DNA from: Spirochaetales bacterium
Lineage (GTDB): Bacteria; Spirochaetota; Spirochaetia; DSM-2461
NCBI GenBank assembly: GCA_028533045.1
Contig: JAQQAP010000029.1
Coordinates: 1 to 64,000 of the forward strand
Direction: 5' to 3'
DNA length: 64,000 bases
Part shown: positions 37,070 through 44,637 of the stretch, one piece after another
Layout: each line of letters begins with the position of its first letter
How positions within the stretch are numbered: the stretch's first letter is position 1
The notes under the pieces: model-generated
What the model was told of the DNA's origin: nothing
What the model saw: only the letters and a program-made list of their open reading frames with translations
Database searches by the model: none
Position numbers and translations under genes: made by a program

Positions 37070-37561
37070 TTACTCTTTACGACAGTCTGAACAAAGACCA
37101 TATATTTTTATAGCCATTCCTTCCGCCGCAAACCCATATTCCTTATCGACATGGTTTTTCATGCCCTCGGCAAAGGACTTTTCCTCTGCCCTAAAACCGG
37201 TCAGGTCAAGGATTTTTCCGCAACTTCGGCAAATCAAATGCTGGTGCGGTCCTTTCTCGCTGTACCGATCGCTCAATTCAAAAACAGCCCGGCCATCACC
37301 AAAATCGAACTTATTCACAAGACCGTTTTGATAAAGCAGTTCAAGACTGCGATATACGGTGGTGAGCCCGATGCCCGGTTCGATTTTTCTCACTTCCTGA
37401 AAAACGTCATCCGCACTCAAATGGGCCTCCGTCTCTCTCATGACCGAGAAAACTAGTTCCCTTCCGGCGGTGGGGCGTATCCCGTGATTTTCAAGCTGTT
37501 GTCCCCAACGGCGTCCTCTTCCTCGTCCGCGCCCTTGTCCATTTCCGTAACCCGGTCCCAT
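37070..37561 (-). CDS. Fur-family metalloregulator with Gly/Arg-rich N-terminal extension
   Basis: 163 aa. Residues 1-22 are an unusual GNGQGRGRGRGRRWG tail before the normal Fur start (LENHGIRPTAGRELVFSVM). The winged helix includes HLSADDVFQEVRKIEPGIGLTTVYRSLELL. The metal-binding part has HQHLICRSCGKI and CSDCRKE, i.e. two CxxC pairs for structural zinc, and regulatory His residues. It controls iron, zinc or manganese genes, unresolved here. A strong Fur box lies directly upstream, indicating autoregulation. It is the first gene of the fur-DUF5320-radical SAM unit. The tail resembles the DUF5320 protein's own composition. Confidence 0.88.
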   Translation of the reverse strand: MGPGYGNGQGRGRGRGRRWGQQLENHGIRPTAGRELVFSVMRETEAHLSADDVFQEVRKIEPGIGLTTVYRSLELLYQNGLVNKFDFGDGRAVFELSDRYSEKGPHQHLICRSCGKILDLTGFRAEEKSFAEGMKNHVDKEYGFAAEGMAIKIYGLCSDCRKE

Positions 37562-37574
37562 TTTAAAATCCTTT

Positions 37575-37593
37575 GATAATGAAAATCATTTTC
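37575..37593 (-). promoter_or_regulatory. Fur box of the fur gene
   Basis: GATAATGAAAATCATTTTC matches the 19-bp Fur consensus (GATAATGATAATCATTATC) at 17 of 19 positions. It begins 14 bases upstream of the fur start codon. Confidence 0.8.
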
Positions 37594-37809
37594 AATTAAA
37601 ATATAGACCCTTTCTAAGTTAATGTCAAATGAAAAGAGAAATAAATCGCAAAAAGATATTATTCTTATGGTGTTGCTTTGTATTTAGAGAAGCGCTAAGT
37701 ATATTTCAACCATTCTTTTTTATATTAGTCCTCGATATTCACGATAAGTTTGTTTACAATTGAAATATATTTTTATTGGGGTTGAGCCCAATACTAAAGG
37801 AGTAGCATT

Positions 37810-38214
37810 ATGGGAAAAAACTCTGGTATATTGAGTAATCTTTTTTTGATTGGCATGGCTTTGGTAGCCGTAGGATTCATTCTTCCTATGTTTCAGGGGT
37901 TAGGAGGCACTGTTAATGGATTTGATTTTGTTAATCTTGATAACTTGGGAGCCACAACGATAGGGGCTCTGCTGATTTTTATTGGCGCTGTAGTTGGTGT
38001 TGTTTTCTGCTTCGCCCCCAGCGGTAATGCAGATATGATAAAGTTCATTGCTCTGGTGGCCACTATTGCTGGCGGAATTATCATTATCATCACCTTTAAC
38101 AAAAGCTGGCTTTCAAAAACTGTTGGAAAGGGTTTCTGGAAACATGCCACTTACGGTACATACATGATTCTCGTTGGATGGATTGCCGCTCTTGTGGGAC
38201 GATTCAAGGGATAA
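37810..38214 (+). CDS. small four-TM membrane protein of unknown function
   Basis: 134 aa with four hydrophobic segments at about 9-29, 49-70, 76-96 and 114-131, short loops, and no motif I recognise. The start follows AAAGGAGTAGC, a strong ribosome site. There is no operon partner: a 250-base gap precedes it and a large inverted repeat follows. Real-gene status is supported by the ribosome site and codon use; function unknown. Confidence 0.65.
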   Translation: MGKNSGILSNLFLIGMALVAVGFILPMFQGLGGTVNGFDFVNLDNLGATTIGALLIFIGAVVGVVFCFAPSGNADMIKFIALVATIAGGIIIIITFNKSWLSKTVGKGFWKHATYGTYMILVGWIAALVGRFKG

Positions 38215-38225
38215 AATGTACAAAT

Positions 38226-38277
38226 CCCGATGACTATATTGATTCTTACTTCGCTTTTTGCGGGACCTGTCATCGGG
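38226..38277. terminator. long stem-loop between convergent genes
   Basis: CCCGATGAC (38226-38234) pairs with GTCATCGGG (38269-38277), with a small CGC/GCG hairpin inside the loop. It lies between the membrane protein gene and the convergent RNase H gene. There is no T-run, so it may act as an mRNA end stabiliser or Rho-type terminator. Confidence 0.4.
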
Positions 38278-38285
38278 TAATCTTG

Positions 38286-39056
38286 TTATTGATTCAAAAC
38301 CGCATTTTGAGCTAAACGATGACAGTAATCCTGTTCTTCATGGCCCGAATGTCCCTTTATCCAATTGAACTGAATAAGCTTCCCTTCACATAGAGCATCA
38401 GCCTTCTGCCAGTGTTCGGCATACCTTACGGCTCTCCCATAGGCGGTCTGCCATTCGTTATAGCGCCAGAAGTGAACCCACTGTACTAAGCCTCTGATGA
38501 CAAAACGGCTGTCCGTATTAATCTGTATGGTGCGGCTCTCTTTCAATCTTTCCAGCCCCTCCGATACCCCTATCAGTTCCATCAGGTTGCTGCTGCCCGA
38601 ATCAAAGGAGCCGAAGTAATCCTCTCTCCGCCCCTGGCCATCCTCAATAAAACCGCCGTAGCCGGCTCGTCCCTTCTCATCCATAAAAGAGCCGTCGGCA
38701 AATAGTTTATCCCCCTTCCTCAGAGCTTCATCTCCCACAGAGATCTTCAAGTCCTCTCTTCGGTCCATAAGAATAAATCGCCCATAATCCTCCTCCTTAA
38801 GAAAGGGGAAGTCGTCAATAAACACGCAGGAGATTCTGTGACCCGGTTCTACCGTTCCATGAAGAGCGGAGTGCATGACCTTTTGGAATTGCTTTTTGAA
38901 TTTTTTGATTAGCAGCGAAGTCTCATTCTGTTCCTGAGGCTCAATTCTTCTCTCTTCCAGATAGTAGCGGAGGAGTATATCCTGTTCGTGAGAGATGCGG
39001 CAGGTTATGTGTTCTTTGTTAAGTTCTTCTATTGTAATTATTAGTCTGTAATGCAT
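38286..39056 (-). CDS. RNase HI-like protein with N-terminal extension and altered active-site motif
   Basis: 256 aa. Residues 1-110 are an unrecognised N-terminal domain. The RNase H domain (about 115-256) keeps the first three acidic residues: FADGSFM, NLMELIGVSEG and NTDSRFVIRG. The last motif, normally KGHxGxxxNxxADxLA, reads IKGHSGHEEQDYCHRLA, with His where the fourth carboxylate is expected. E. coli RNase HI tolerates His at this position, so activity may persist. Likely removes RNA from RNA-DNA hybrids. Monocistronic. Confidence 0.78.
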   Translation of the reverse strand: MHYRLIITIEELNKEHITCRISHEQDILLRYYLEERRIEPQEQNETSLLIKKFKKQFQKVMHSALHGTVEPGHRISCVFIDDFPFLKEEDYGRFILMDRREDLKISVGDEALRKGDKLFADGSFMDEKGRAGYGGFIEDGQGRREDYFGSFDSGSSNLMELIGVSEGLERLKESRTIQINTDSRFVIRGLVQWVHFWRYNEWQTAYGRAVRYAEHWQKADALCEGKLIQFNWIKGHSGHEEQDYCHRLAQNAVLNQ

Positions 39057-39311
39057 GGGGTAACGTTCTTACTTTTAAAATTCGTTTAATCTTATCAAGC
39101 ATATATAGAATAGCATGATTAGGGTTGGTTGTCTCAAATTGTTTTTCAGTAAGCAGGGGGGTGACCGACCGGACTCAGGCGTCGATACTGGCATCATTTA
39201 TATTGATTATTAATCTGCTGTGAAAACATTCACTTCTGTTTATTGTTCTTCCTTTCTAGCTGGTCTAGACTTTGTTTTAAGAGAAGTTTATTCATTTTTG
39301 GAGGAATAAAT
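39057..39311. other. intergenic region before the truncated glutamate-synthase-like gene
   Basis: 255 bases between the start of the RNase H gene and the ATG at 39312. It should hold divergent promoters. A GGAGGAATAAAT ribosome site ends it. Nothing else was recognised. Confidence 0.5.
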
Positions 39312-39512
39312 ATGTCATATAGTCCTAAATTGGCTACCACTTTTAACAATACGAAACTTAGAACAGAGCATAATGTAAGTGATATTTCCGGAATGTGTTC
39401 CGTATGCTCTGATCAGTGTATTGGACTGTGTGAAATAGGTCTGTCGGCCGTTCGCGGAGAGGAAGCGGCTTATCCTTATAACACGACGACTCAGCAATTT
39501 GCGTCGGAAAAG
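39312..39512 (+). pseudogene. FMN-type glutamate synthase-like gene, N-terminal 67 codons only
   Basis: The ATG at 39312 follows GGAGGAATAAAT. The 67 codons match the N-terminus of FMN-binding glutamate-synthase-family proteins: SYSPKLATTFNNTKLRTEH, then SGMCSVCSDQCIGLCEIGLS with its Cys cluster and AAYPYNTTTQQFASEK. Family members have about 450 further residues carrying the FMN barrel. Here homology stops at about 39512 and the frame continues for 30 codons into antisense integrase sequence before a stop at 39602. The remainder of the gene is absent from the window, so it was lost by deletion or moved by rearrangement. Non-functional as glutamate synthase. Confidence 0.7.
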
Positions 39513-40440
39513 AGATATGCCATTTTCCGATGGGGCTATCTTTGTCCGGTCCCCAGAACACAAAATCATTCTTATAGGGATTTTTCTCAATCAGTTTGTT
39601 AATCGCATCCAATGTACTGACCGGTAGGGGAACGGCTCTTTGAGAACCCCATTTAGGTTCTTTAAGACCTTCCTTATCCTGCCAGTTATGACGTACTTCT
39701 ATAAAACCATCTTTAATATCACCGATTTGAAGGCCCCGGCGTTCACCCAAGCGAAGGCCTGTGGTTGCCGCAAGGAGGTTTATCACAAAATACCGGGGGT
39801 CAGTTTGCTCAATTTTAAAGAATGCTTTTACTTCCCCAGGTGAAAGTATTTCTCTCGTCGCTTTATTCTCAGGAAGTTTACTTACCAACTTCCCCGGATC
39901 GGAAGAGAGCTTCCCGATTCTATGGGCTTCGGAAAGGGGAACTTAAACTGACTGCATTATCTGATTGATACGCCTATTGGAAAGTTTGGATTCCAAGTCA
40001 CTTAAGTAGTTTATGAATGATTCCAGTAATTCCGGCTTTGTTTCTTCCAGCAAAGTATCAAGCATTTTGGTATTTTCCAGAAATGTTTTGAATCGGTTAT
40101 CAATGGCAGATTTATTAATTTTTAAGTATTCAGCAGAATGGTTCTGGCCTCTCAGCTTTTTGGATTTGATGTAATCCGATTCTTCAGTCCAGAATTCTTG
40201 TAGGTAATCTATGAGTAAGCTCTCATCGTTCAGCGCGTTTTCAGATAGCCAGAGTTTTACGAGGGTAGCTGAACCGGCTTTGCTGGTATGAGGGTAGGAT
40301 TTACCGGCAGCACCTAAATCCTGTTTGATTGATGCTACTGACTTCCAGTTATAGCGGCGTTTTTCCTCATTCCAGATTTTGGCGTACCAGATCTTGTTGC
40401 CGCGAACGTCCCGTTTTATCAGTAAAAATGGCTGTCTCAT
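39513..40440 (-). pseudogene. tyrosine integrase remnant (nonsense codon and 3' truncation)
   Basis: Starts at ATG 40440 (MRQPFLLIKRDVRGNKIWYAKIW), parallel to the intact integrase at 45840. A TAA at 39943-39945 interrupts it in frame; the sequence continues without shift as VPLSEAHRIGKLSSDPG. The intact paralogue has MQAMKVP where this reads MQSV-stop-VP, so a Lys codon became a stop. The first catalytic Arg region is present (ATTGLRLGERRGLQIGD), but the frame ends after WGPDKDSPIGKWHI, so the HxxR, H and Y boxes are gone. It lies 136 bases from the left 52-bp repeat, the same spacing as the intact integrase to its att site. Confidence 0.85.
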
Positions 40441-40516
40441 GGCGTGTATTCTATCTATGGGAGGGAAATAAGTCAAATAATTCTGGTGCACTCCTTGGTG
40501 CAACAACGAAAAGGGC

Positions 40517-40546
40517 AAAAAAAAGAGCAGCCGGTAAAGCTGCTCT
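40517..40546 (-). terminator. Rho-independent terminator left of attL
   Basis: AGAGCAGC (40524-40531) pairs perfectly with GCTGCTCT (40539-40546); on the minus strand eight T residues follow. Placed 30 bases beyond the partial tRNA copy, it could have ended transcripts reading out of the tRNA gene. Confidence 0.75.
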
Positions 40547-40575
40547 ATTCTCTTTATATATAAAGATTAAACGTT

Positions 40576-40627
40576 TGCGGTAGAGAAGACTTGAACTTCC
40601 ACGGTATTGCTACCACTAGCCCCTCAA
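40576..40627 (-). repeat. attL: copy of the 3' half of tRNA-Leu(GAG)
   Basis: 52 bases identical to 45977-46028. It covers the tRNA from its anticodon loop to the discriminator base. The next base differs (A here, G in the tRNA), so the gene is not restored on this side. It marks the left end of the integrated element and the former right end of the older one. Confidence 0.9.
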
Positions 40628-40782
40628 ACTTAATATCTTCTTTTGCAGAAAGAAAATAATAATATCTCTAGCTATCAATTACTCTTTATCAATCAAGGCA
40701 ATATCAATAATTTCCTTGTCTTTTGTCTATCCCATTATAACATACACTTTTTCATACTGTCATCTACTAATACAATAAAAAA

Positions 40783-40802
40783 AGTAAGTTCCTAAGTAAG
40801 TT
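40783..40802 (+). repeat. candidate integrase arm-type sites, left end
   Basis: AGTAAGTT occurs at 40783-40790 and again at 40795-40802, same orientation, period 12 bp. The same arrangement appears at the right end (45875-45894). They overlap the end of the 87-aa gene. Confidence 0.55.
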
Positions 40803-41055
40803 TCCGGTCATGGACTTCATGAAGAAAAACTGCCGGCGGGGGAACCGGGGGAACGTCACAACCCTTTTCTTTCAAGTCCTTAATCCATGAATAGAATTCA
40901 AGGCAAAGTTCCTTGTCTGCCATCTCCGGTTTTGTCTCCGCTTCCATTCCAAACAGGTCAAACCATGGTTCCCATTTAAAGCCGTCCACCCGGTTCCCCT
41001 TTGCCGTCATTTCTTCAATTCTCTTCAAGCGCATTGATATATCTTTCACAATCAC
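40792..41055 (-). CDS. element-encoded hypothetical protein, 87 aa
   Basis: 87 aa, acidic helical middle (ADKELCLEFYSWIKDLKEKG) and a Pro-rich stretch VPPVPPPAVF near the C-terminus. No recognised domain. Its first 40 bases overlap the end of the preceding 100-aa gene in another frame, typical of compact mobile-element operons. It is the last gene of the element's rep unit. Confidence 0.5.
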   Translation of the reverse strand: MIVKDISMRLKRIEEMTAKGNRVDGFKWEPWFDLFGMEAETKPEMADKELCLEFYSWIKDLKEKGCDVPPVPPPAVFLHEVHDRKLT

Positions 41056-41317
41056 TTCCTCCTAATTTCTCTTCCAGAATTTCAAGTCTTTTCAAGATTT
41101 CCTCTTCATTGGAAAGCTTCAATAATCCGGTATATTGAGAGAGTGCCCAGACCATTGTTTTAAAGACTTCCTGTTCAATTTCTCCACGGGCGTATGACCG
41201 GCATAGCCTAGCAAAGGATTGCTTTGTTGATCTTATTGATCTAAGCCGTAAATCATAATCAAGCCTCTTTTGGGGGGAGGCCATGACATCCGTTTCACTC
41301 TTTTGTAACATATTCAT
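41015..41317 (-). CDS. element-encoded hypothetical protein, 100 aa
   Basis: 100 aa, basic N-terminus (ASPQKRLDYDLRLRSIRSTKQSFARLCRSYARGEI) and a C-terminal leucine-rich helix (NEEEILKRLEILEEKLGG). Could bind nucleic acid or act as a small structural partner, but no family is recognised. It sits between the coiled-coil gene and the 87-aa gene, overlapping the latter by 41 bases. Confidence 0.5.
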   Translation of the reverse strand: MNMLQKSETDVMASPQKRLDYDLRLRSIRSTKQSFARLCRSYARGEIEQEVFKTMVWALSQYTGLLKLSNEEEILKRLEILEEKLGGSDCERYINALEEN

Positions 41318-41391
41318 AGAGTAAACTCCTGTTTATAAAGATGTTTCATAAAAAGCCAGAAAAGAAACCCCCTCCTGGCTTATCCGTTTTG

Positions 41392-41949
41392 TTATTCTAC
41401 CGTAACATTTTTACGCACATACTCTTCCGCATCTTTCATGGAAGGGAGAGGTAACCGCCGGTAAAACTCTCTTGTTATTTTGAAATTGTGGGGCCCCATT
41501 CCTTCATTGCCCAGGAACTCCACAAGGTTTATTTCCTCCCGCTGGATTGTTTCATATTCAGCCAGTAGGGAAAGGCTGGACTGTTTAAGCTTTTCCATTT
41601 CTTTGACAATCTCAGCCCGTCTTTTTTCCGCTGAATCAAGTATTCCGTTGGCTTCCAGGTAAAGGTCATGCCTGGCCTTGTTCAAGTCCGGGTTCTGTTT
41701 AGGCCGGTTGCTCATGACTTCCTGAAAGGCTGATAATTCAGCTCTCTTCATTTCAAGATTTTCCTTTGCTTTCTTCTCTGCCTTGAACAGTTTTGAATCA
41801 GCCGTTCCGCTTCCCACTGATTCAACATAGGCATTATGAGCATTGAGAAGTTGACCTTCCAGGGTCATGATTTCCCTCTTCATTTTCTTCTCTTTTATCT
41901 TGTCCGCATCCCTTACCGTTCTGTAATTTTCAATTGTTTTCAATTTCAT
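41392..41949 (-). CDS. element-encoded coiled-coil protein
   Basis: 185 aa. Residues 10-140 are almost entirely charged helix with coiled-coil heptads (KIKEKKMKREIMTLEGQL, KAEKKAKENLEMKRAEL, AEKRRAEIVKEMEKLKQ). The C-terminal 40 residues differ (FKITREFYRRLPLPSMKDAEEYV). No signal peptide. Function unknown; encoded 51 bases downstream of the replication gene. Confidence 0.55.
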   Translation of the reverse strand: MKLKTIENYRTVRDADKIKEKKMKREIMTLEGQLLNAHNAYVESVGSGTADSKLFKAEKKAKENLEMKRAELSAFQEVMSNRPKQNPDLNKARHDLYLEANGILDSAEKRRAEIVKEMEKLKQSSLSLLAEYETIQREEINLVEFLGNEGMGPHNFKITREFYRRLPLPSMKDAEEYVRKNVTVE

Positions 41950-42000
41950 TATTGTTCCTCAAAATAGTCCATTTCCATTCCCCTCATGGATAAGATTTTC

Positions 42001-42876
42001 TTACCTGTATGACCTCACAAGATTGTCAACTTCCTCAGTCAGGGGAGCCGTAACCGTGAGCTTATCAGTCTTCAACATATCCTTCACAAGGGCTTTCATT
42101 CTGGATGAATTCCGTCTATGAATATCCCCGCTTTTCTGTCCCTGTTCTATGAAGGATTGAACGCAAGTCAGCCCCAGAGTTTTCAGCCCTTGAATAGCAA
42201 GTGCCCGTTCCAGATCACTAGGGGAAAGGTTGTTCATATCAACTAGAGTTCTGGTTTCTTTGGGTATCTTGAAATACTCATTTTGCCATCTCTCAATCAG
42301 TCCATAATGAACGTCCCTTTCCGTTAATTCAAAGGGTGAGGGGAAGTGACCAAATACACGCTTCACACCTTTCAGGGCTCTCCACTCAAGCCGTAATCCA
42401 TATCTGTCACCAAAAGACTCAGGCAATATCTTAGGAGCAATTTCAAGCCCTTTATCATAGCCAATGAATACCCGTGATTTGGTTCTTAGGTAAACACTCT
42501 CTCCGTCACTGATAGAGTCAAGTTTGTATTTCCCATAGCCTCCCCAGGATTGCATATAAAGGGCCGGGGGATTTCTTACCGGCAAGGTATCTCCCACTTC
42601 AAGTTGATAGACTTCCGCTTCTTTCAGAGAAACGCCGGTTTCCTCTTCCAGCCTTTCAAAAGCCTCTCTTTCCTTGTGCCTGTTTACTGCTTTCACATTG
42701 TTCCCGTTTACATATTTGGGGATACTCCCAGAGATACGGAAGCCGTCAATGTCTTGGTTAATCCTGAATCCCCGGAAGCTCCCCACAAAGGTTCCATTCC
42801 CCCGGATGGCGTAACTTTCAAGCTTATCAATAGGGAAGCTTTTTTCAGGAATCTTCATTGTGATCTTATCCAGCAT
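42001..42876 (-). CDS. phage/plasmid replication initiation protein, gene II/X-like
   Basis: 291 aa. The order FRISGSIPKYVNGNNVKAVNR, then an AFERLEEETGVSLKEAEVYQLEVG strand, YMQSWGGYGKYKLDSI and VYLRTKSRVFIGYDKGLEI resembles the phage/plasmid replication protein family related to filamentous-phage gene II/X (Phage_CRI-like). Those proteins nick a DNA strand to start rolling-circle replication. The C-terminal 120 residues contain WRALKGVKRVFG and a helical tail. The catalytic Tyr could not be assigned by eye. Its start overlaps the end of the 170-aa gene by 11 bases. Confidence 0.65.
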   Translation of the reverse strand: MLDKITMKIPEKSFPIDKLESYAIRGNGTFVGSFRGFRINQDIDGFRISGSIPKYVNGNNVKAVNRHKEREAFERLEEETGVSLKEAEVYQLEVGDTLPVRNPPALYMQSWGGYGKYKLDSISDGESVYLRTKSRVFIGYDKGLEIAPKILPESFGDRYGLRLEWRALKGVKRVFGHFPSPFELTERDVHYGLIERWQNEYFKIPKETRTLVDMNNLSPSDLERALAIQGLKTLGLTCVQSFIEQGQKSGDIHRRNSSRMKALVKDMLKTDKLTVTAPLTEEVDNLVRSYR

Positions 42877-43378
42877 GATTAGGGATTGTCTCAGATTTTG
42901 GATAGTTGTTTGTAATAATTATATTAGACTTCTCAGAATCCCCGCCGTCTAAATCCTTTCTTCCATGAAGGACTTTTTCAGAAACACAATCTTCAAGCCA
43001 AAGGTGAAACAGGTCTTTGTCAGAGTTCCGGTCATGGGATTGATTCAGCAAGATCAGGACTTTCAGGATTCCCTCTTCCTGGTTCCAGTCAAAGAGAAAA
43101 GTATCCTTTCCATCCCGGCTATTCCCGTATCCTTTTTGCTTTACCGGATCAAAGAAAATCCCGCTGATATGATTGCTCAATCCATCCTGAATCATGTAAT
43201 CCGGTTTTCCCTGTTCATGGGCTTGATGATGTGATATTCTAATCATGGGAACGGTAGGACGTTTCCGCTTCCGGGGGCATCCAAAGGTATAGGGGGCCCC
43301 CTCTTTTTTGCTCTCAGCATAAGCCCATTGTGTATTGTCCTCTCTCTGGTAAATAAGGACAGAATCAGCATTTATCAT
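42866..43378 (-). CDS. element-encoded hypothetical protein, 170 aa
   Basis: 170 aa, unrecognised. It has a basic stretch (FGCPRKRKRPTVPMIRISHHQAHEQG) and an acidic, Trp-containing second half (FLFDWNQEEGILKVLILLNQSHD, FHLWLEDCVSEKVL). Its ATG overlaps the stop of the 59-aa gene (ATGA), and its end overlaps the Rep start, so the three are translated in chain. It may assist replication, but this is only context. Confidence 0.5.
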   Translation of the reverse strand: MINADSVLIYQREDNTQWAYAESKKEGAPYTFGCPRKRKRPTVPMIRISHHQAHEQGKPDYMIQDGLSNHISGIFFDPVKQKGYGNSRDGKDTFLFDWNQEEGILKVLILLNQSHDRNSDKDLFHLWLEDCVSEKVLHGRKDLDGGDSEKSNIIITNNYPKSETIPNHAG

Positions 43379-43554
43379 TCTGCGCCCCCTTTGCTTTCAA
43401 GCTTCCGGGTTATGCTCCGGGAGCTTTCTACCCGTACCGGCTCCCCCTGGCAAAGGGTGACGGTTATTCCCAGGGTTCCAAATTCAGGGATAGGGGAGAA
43501 GGCCGTAATCAATTCCGTTTTGATTTTCTCAATAAGGGCTGTTGCCTCATTCAT
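43375..43554 (-). CDS. DUF2292-like small protein, 59 aa
   Basis: 59 aa (MNEATALIEKIKTELITAF...), short enough to be missed by length cut-offs. The segment EFGTLGITVTLCQGEPVRVESSRSIT resembles small DUF2292-type proteins (FGSVTIxxxDGKxVxIExxxxxR). It overlaps the HTH gene by eight bases at its start and the 170-aa gene by four at its stop, which strongly supports translation. The family's role is unknown; such genes are frequent in mobile elements. Confidence 0.65.
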   Translation of the reverse strand: MNEATALIEKIKTELITAFSPIPEFGTLGITVTLCQGEPVRVESSRSITRKLESKGGAE

Positions 43555-43738
43555 GGCTGGCCCCCTTCATGTTACTCATGGCTTCTTGTTCCAGAGTTTC
43601 AAAGTAAGTGCGGGGGAACCGCAGGGACTTGCCTACTTTTACAAAGGGGATTTCTCCGTTTTTGACTTTACGCAGGAGAGTTGCGTAACTGATTCCAAGC
43701 TCCTGCATTGTCTCCGCAGGATTTAAAAACTTGTTCAT
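43547..43738 (-). CDS. excisionase/AlpA-like helix-turn-helix protein
   Basis: 63 aa. NPAETMQELGISYATLLRKVKNGEIPFVKVGKSLRFPRTYFE is a standard MerR-type/excisionase HTH followed by the wing. A ribosome site, GGAGGT, lies eight bases before the ATG. First gene of the rep unit, so it may act as both excisionase and transcription regulator for the element. Confidence 0.8.
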   Translation of the reverse strand: MNKFLNPAETMQELGISYATLLRKVKNGEIPFVKVGKSLRFPRTYFETLEQEAMSNMKGASHE

Positions 43739-43854
43739 TTCCCATGACCTCCGTCATTGATATTTATTTGCTCTCAGGCATGGGTAAATGATAGCTGGGG
43801 ACTTGCTTTCTGTATCTGGAGAATTACGGGAGTATTTCTTGAAAAGTGGGAATC

Positions 43855-44382
43855 TTAGAGAGTCCTTAAACTGCTAAGAGTATTCTCAATATTTTTAATA
43901 GAGTATTTACTTCCATCTGTTTTTTTCTGGAATCTATCATAAATATAGTCTGCTTTTATTAGAGTCGGATCATATAGTTCTAATAGCTTTGAGATAAAGA
44001 TTGATAAGCTAGAGGCGCATATAGTTTTTCCATCACTTAATAAGTAACCTTCATTTATCAGGTCTTTTATTTTGGAATCATCTGCCGTTGATTGATAATC
44101 CTTTTTGAAAAGCTCATAGGCTTCTTGAAAGGGAGCACAAAAAGAAAACTTGTCATGAGCAATCTTTTCTATGACTTTCATTTTTTCATTATCCGATATG
44201 TCGGGAGTTTCATGAAAACCGTTTTCAAAGATCAACCTAAGGTTTACATAACATTCCGTTTTTGTTCTTTCATAGGAGAGGTCTTTTCCTCGTTCTTGTT
44301 CCTTCTGATAATATGCCCTCATTGCTTTACAAACATGATTTCTATATTCATTATCAGAGCAAAAAGCTTTTCCTTCAATCAT
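43855..44382 (-). CDS. element-encoded hypothetical protein, about 175 aa
   Basis: 175 aa from Met at 44382, which has a GGAGGG ribosome site at the right distance; a frame 14 codons longer also exists. Mostly helical, Lys/Asp-rich, more AT-rich than its neighbours (KFSFCAPFQEAYELFKKDYQSTADDSKIKDLI, then ICASSLSIFISKLLELYDPTLI). No family recognised; the AT bias and isolation suggest a cargo gene acquired separately. Follows the RMF-like gene by about 70 bases. Confidence 0.5.
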   Translation of the reverse strand: MIEGKAFCSDNEYRNHVCKAMRAYYQKEQERGKDLSYERTKTECYVNLRLIFENGFHETPDISDNEKMKVIEKIAHDKFSFCAPFQEAYELFKKDYQSTADDSKIKDLINEGYLLSDGKTICASSLSIFISKLLELYDPTLIKADYIYDRFQKKTDGSKYSIKNIENTLSSLRTL

Positions 44383-44451
44383 AATCATCCCTCCGGTTTT
44401 CCGGTCAAATCTGAATATATTCATTTTATCACATTGCCCAAGAATAGCCTA

Positions 44452-44619
44452 TTAAGCTTTCTTGGTTCTATCTGCTTTCCCCTCAATAAATCCCGCATAC
44501 CATGACAAGGAATCAACGCCCTTTGGAACCGGATAACCTGGCTTTCCTGAAAGCCCCGCATGGTATCCAGCATCCCAGGAATCAGCCTCTTGTTTTACCG
44601 TGGTTTCTCTTGTGTTCAT
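44452..44619 (-). CDS. RMF-like micro-protein, 55 aa
   Basis: 55 aa (MNTRETTVKQEADSWDAGYH...), below usual length cut-offs. The pattern GYHAGLSGKPGYPVP...SLSWYAGFIEGKAD resembles ribosome modulation factor and its mobile-element relatives (GxxAGxxGxxxxxxP...WxxGWxEG). Preceded by AAGAGGGGGAATGAT. It starts 18 bases after the integrase stop, so the two are likely co-transcribed. Ribosome hibernation or a role in element maintenance is speculative. Confidence 0.7.
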   Translation of the reverse strand: MNTRETTVKQEADSWDAGYHAGLSGKPGYPVPKGVDSLSWYAGFIEGKADRTKKA

Positions 44620-44637
44620 ATCATTCCCCCTCTTCCA

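Noticed and set aside
40576-40627. Second tRNA-Leu gene
   Set aside because: Only the 3' half is present; the 5' half after the anticodon loop does not pair, so it is an att copy.
40628-40791. CRISPR-like array or other short repeats near attL (TATCAAT copies)
   Set aside because: Only a few short AT-rich repeats without regular spacing; no spacers and no cas genes anywhere in the window.
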